Under the pieces are notes generated by a model. It was not told where the DNA came from. It made no database searches and saw only the letters and a list, made by a program, of their open reading frames with translations. A stretch of DNA of 64,000 nt from Osmia lignaria lignaria (Eukaryota > Arthropoda > Insecta > Hymenoptera > Megachilidae). Both the position numbers and the translations under genes were made by a program. This document shows positions 61,071-64,000 of this stretch, in pieces. Position 1 is the stretch's first letter. Each line of letters begins with the position of its first letter. The stretch is taken from NCBI RefSeq assembly GCF_051020975.1, contig NW_027478167.1:6448001-6512000 (forward strand). Direction: 5' to 3'.

Positions 61071-62680
61071 TTGCAGATTCAGCTCAAAGGAACTGGCCTG
61101 ACGGACATATTTCGAGATATTTCTTCTTCTTGTTGTTCTTCCACTGCACAGCTAAGCTGGAAGTGGCATTTGCAGCTCGCAATAGTGCAGAGTTATCTCA
61201 AAGAAAGGGGCCACGGTGTTTCTGTATCTCTATTATGTTGGTGCGGCTTCGGAACTTTTGAATATCTTGATATATCTCGAGAACTACGCATCTGATCAAA
61301 AAATATCATAGAATATAAAAAGTAGGAAACTTAATTCTCTACAAAAAAGGTCGCTTAACATTTTGCCATAGCTCGCTTCGTTTCCGAGATATTTGCATAT
61401 TTATCTCAAGGGAAGGGGCCTGACGGACATATTTCGAGATATTTCTTCTTCTTGTTGTTCTTCTTCTGCACAACTAAGCTGGAAGTGGCATTTGCGGCTC
61501 GCACTAGTGCAGAGTTATCTCAAAGAACGGGGCCACGGTGTCTCTGTATCCCTATTATGTTGGTGCGGCTTCGGAAATTTTAAATATCTTGATATATCTC
61601 GAGAACTACGCTTCTGATCAAAAAATATCGTAGAACATAAATTGTAGGAAACATAATTCTCTGCAGAAAACGTCTCTTAACATTTTGCCATAGCTCGCTT
61701 CGTTTCCGAGATATTTGCAGATATATCTCAAGGGAAGGGGCCTGACGGACATATTTCGAGATATTTCTTCTTCTTGTTGTTCTTCTTCTGCACAGCTAAG
61801 CTGGAAGTGGCATTTACAGCTCGCAATAGTGCAGAGTTATCTCAAAGAAAGGGGCCACGGTGTTTCTGTATCTCTATTATGTTGGTGCGGCTTCGGAACT
61901 TTTAAATATCTTGATATATCTCGAGAACTACGCATCTGATCAAAAAATATCATAGAACATAAAAAGTAGGAAACTTAATTCTCTACAAAAATGGTCGCTT
62001 AACATTTTGCCATAGATCGCTTCGTTTCCGAGATATTTGCATATTTATCTCAAGGGAAGGGGCCTGACGGACATATTTAGAGATATTTCTTCTTCTTGTT
62101 GTTCTTCTTCTGCACAGCTAAGCTGGAAGTGGCATTTGCGGCTCGCACTAGTGCAGAGTTATGTCAAAGAACGGGGCCACGGTGTTTCTGTATCCCTATT
62201 ATGTTGGTGCGGCTTCGGAACTTTTAAATATCTTGATATATCTCGAGAACTACGCATCTGATCAAAAAATATCATAGAACATAAAAAGTAGGAAACTTAA
62301 TTCTCTACAAAAAAGGTCTCTTAACATTTTGCCATAGCTCGCTTCGTTTCCGAGATATTTGCAGATTTATCTCAAGGGAAGGAGCCTGACGGACATATTT
62401 CGAGATATTTCTTCTTCTTGTTGTTCTTCTTCTGCACAGCTAAGCTGGAAGTGGCATTTGCGGCTCGCACTAGTGCAGAGTTATCTCAACGAAAGGGGCC
62501 ACGGTGTTTCTGTATCTCTATTATGTTGGTGCGGCTTCGGAACTTTTAAATATCTCGATATATCTCGAAAACTACGCTTCTGATCAAAAAATATCATAGA
62601 ACATAAATTGTAGGAAACATAATTCTCTACAAAAAAGGTCTCGTAAGATTTTGCCATAGCTCGCTTCGTTTCCGAGATAT
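61071..62680 (+). repeat. Second copy of monomers A-E
   Basis: These match 57207-58816 at an offset of 3,864 bp, with a handful of differences: GAATATAAAAAG at about 61312, CACAACTAAGC in B, CTGCAGAAAACG after B, AAAAATGGTCGC and AGATCGC before D, TTTAGAGAT in D and CTGATCAAAA instead of CTGATGAAAA in E. This copy is therefore older than the F-G-H duplication, or the F-G-H pair was homogenised later. Confidence 0.88.
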
Positions 62681-63324
62681 TTGCAGATTTATCTCAAGGG
62701 AAGGGGCCTGACGGACATATTTCGAGATATTTCTTCTTCTTGTTGTTCTTCTTCTGCACAGCTAAGCTGGAAGTGGCATTTGCGGCTCGCACTAGTGCAG
62801 AGTTATCTCAACGAAAGGGGCCACGGTGTTTCTGTATCTCTATTATGTTGGTGCGGCTTCGGAACTTTTAAATATCTCGATATATCTCGAAAACTACGCT
62901 TCTGATCAAAAAATATCATAGAACATAAATTGTAGGAAACATAATTCTCTACAAAAAAGGTCTCGTAAGATTTTGCCATAGCTCGCTTCGTTTCCGAGAT
63001 ATTTGCAGATTTATCTCAAGGGAAGGGGCCTGACGGACATATTTCGAGATATTTCTTCTTCTTGTTGTTCTTCTTCTGCACAGCTAAGCTGGAAGTGGCA
63101 TTTGCGGCTCGCACTAGTGCAGAGTTATCTCAACGAAAGGGGCCACGGTGTTTCTGTATCTCTATTATGTTGGTGCGGCTTCGGAACTTTTAAATATCTC
63201 GATATATCTCGAAAACTACGCTTCTGAACAAAAAATATCATAGAACATAAATTGTAGGAAACATAATTCTCTACAAAAAAGGTCTCTTAACATTTTGCCA
63301 TAGCTCGCTTCGTTTCCGAGATAT
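62359..63324 (+). repeat. Monomer E-like copy followed by two tandem duplicates
   Basis: The monomers at 62681 and 63003 look identical, apart from a GAACAAAAAA change at the end of the second, and are both preceded by GGTCTCGTAAGATTTTG. They resemble E at 62359 without its AAGGAGCC variant. This single-monomer amplification ends the 8-monomer order. Confidence 0.83.
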
Positions 63325-63968
63325 TTGCAGATATATCTCAAGGGAAGGGGCCTGACGGACATATTTCGAGATATTTCTTCTTCTTGTTGTTCTTCTTCTG
63401 CACAGCTTAACTGGAAGTGGCATTTACAGCTCGCAATAGTGCAGAGTTCTCTCAAAGAAAGGGGCCACGGTGTTTCTGTATCTCTATTATGTTGGTGCGG
63501 CTTCGGAACTTTTAAATATCTTGATATATCTCGAGAACTACTCATCTGATCAAAAAATATCATAGAACATAAAAAGTAGGAAACCTAATTCTCTACAAAA
63601 AAGGTCTCTTAACATTTTGCCATAGCTCGCTTCGTTTCCGAGATATTTGCAGATTTATCTCAAGGGAAGGGGCCTGACGGACATATTTCGAGATATTTCT
63701 TCTTCTTGTTGTTCTTCTTCTGCACAGCTAAGCTGGAAGTGGCATTTGCGGCTCGCACTAGTGCAGAGTTATCTCAACGAAAGGGGCCACGGTGTTTCTG
63801 TATCTCTATTATGTTGGTGCGGCTTCGGAACTTTTAAATATCTCGATATATCTCGAAAACTACGCTTCTGATCAAAAAATATCATAGAACATAAATTGTA
63901 GGAAACATAATTCTCTACAAAAAAGGTCTCGTAACATTTTGCCATAGCTCGCTTCGTTTCCGAGATAT

Positions 63969-64000
63969 TTGCAGATTTATCTCAAGGGAAGGGGCCTGAC
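63969..64000 (+). repeat. Partial monomer at right window edge (first 32 bases)
   Basis: The Y-type head TTGCAGATTTATCTCAAGGG is cut by the window end, so the array continues beyond it. Confidence 0.97.

Larger units (their letters stand above)
1..64000 (+). repeat. 322-bp tandem satellite array with higher-order repeat structure
   Basis: The window reads as 198 complete head-to-tail copies of one 322-bp monomer plus partial copies at both ends, with no inversion or foreign insertion. Landmarks such as TTGCAGA, CTGACGGACATATT, GTTGGTGCGGCTTCGG and CTACAAAAAAGG recur every 322 bp. Neighbouring monomers usually differ by a few to about 20 substitutions, while monomers several units apart can be identical, which defines higher-order repeats. 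Arrays of this kind are known from centromeric and pericentromeric heterochromatin of eukaryotes. A centromeric role here is inference only. The array continues past both window edges, so its full size is unknown. Confidence 0.99.

Noticed and set aside
214..63871. About 190 plus-strand 74-codon frames as a tandem multigene family
   Set aside because: They start with TTG rather than ATG, have no recognisable domain, include copied nonsense changes, and exist because the 322-bp DNA is repeated. No promoter, intron or polyadenylation pattern supports genes.
1..64000. CRISPR array
   Set aside because: The repeats are 322 bp and contiguous, with no short repeat alternating with unique spacers and no cas genes.
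1..64000. Known satellite families such as beetle TCAST or fly 1.688
   Set aside because: Length and wording do not match what I remember of these families. I cannot run a search, so no name is given.
1..64000. Bacterial or phage origin
   Set aside because: Sixty-four kilobases of a single tandem repeat with nested higher-order units and no genes is not a prokaryotic arrangement.
1..64000. tRNA, rRNA or snRNA gene repeats, or telomeric repeats
   Set aside because: No cloverleaf, box A/B pair, rRNA core word or TTAGG/TTAGGG run appears in the monomer.

Overview
The whole window is one uninterrupted satellite-DNA array. A 322-bp monomer is repeated head to tail, always in the same orientation, from the first base to the last. 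Taking the TTGCAGA at 214 as the monomer start, monomers begin at 214 + 322k up to 53344, and after a single 1-bp loss at 53665 + 322j up to 63969. This gives a 213-bp partial monomer on the left, 198 complete monomers (197 of 322 bp and one of 321 bp) and a 32-bp stub on the right. I see no unique DNA, transposon, RNA gene, telomere repeat or credible protein gene.

Organism: a eukaryote. Long satellite arrays with higher-order repeats are typical of centromeric or pericentromeric heterochromatin. A type-A monomer built from the common bases at each position is about 39% G+C and keeps about 11 CpG against about 12 expected, so there is no CpG decay of the kind seen in heavily methylated vertebrate or plant satellites. 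The wording of the monomer (GAGATAT/ATATCTC words, TTGTAG...CTACAA) resembles insect satellites as I remember them. An arthropod, probably an insect, is my best guess; this is a low-confidence inference and I cannot name a species.

Monomer: positions 1-30 hold a head that exists in two clearly different versions, Y (TTTATCTCAAGGGAAGG) and Q (TTCAGCTCAAAGGAACT). Next come a CTT-rich pyrimidine tract (about 50-75), a middle with GCACTAGTGC or GCAATAGTGC (about 109-118), an ATATCTC cluster (about 190-210) and an A-rich tail with a TTGTAG/CTACAA dyad (about 228-275). The tail also has two versions: A (CTTGATAT, CTCGAG, GCATCTG, AAAAAGTAGG) and B (CTCGATAT, CTCGAAAA, GCTTCTG, AAATTGTAGG).

Layout: 1-9229 is mainly A/B-alternating with private variants (middle GCCCCTCGC). 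9230-11161 is transitional. 11162-23397 holds an 18-monomer (5,796-bp) unit duplicated in tandem and then scarred by two unequal exchanges. 24364-28871 is a 7-monomer (2,254-bp) unit present twice with no difference I could see. 28872-35311 carries a three-monomer module three times. 35312-47547 belongs to a domain that lacks the Q head for 20 kb and shows 8- and 9-monomer spacings. 47548-57206 regains the Q head. 57207-64000 is built on an 8-monomer (2,576-bp) unit with a visible hybrid monomer.

The 74-codon open frame found in almost every monomer starts with TTG, has no in-frame ATG in the common sequence, cannot run from one monomer to the next (322 is not a multiple of 3) and is broken in eight monomers. 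I treat it as a by-product of homogenisation. The main interest lies in the recombination history recorded in the array, the near-absolute length conservation, and the dense short dyads inside each monomer.
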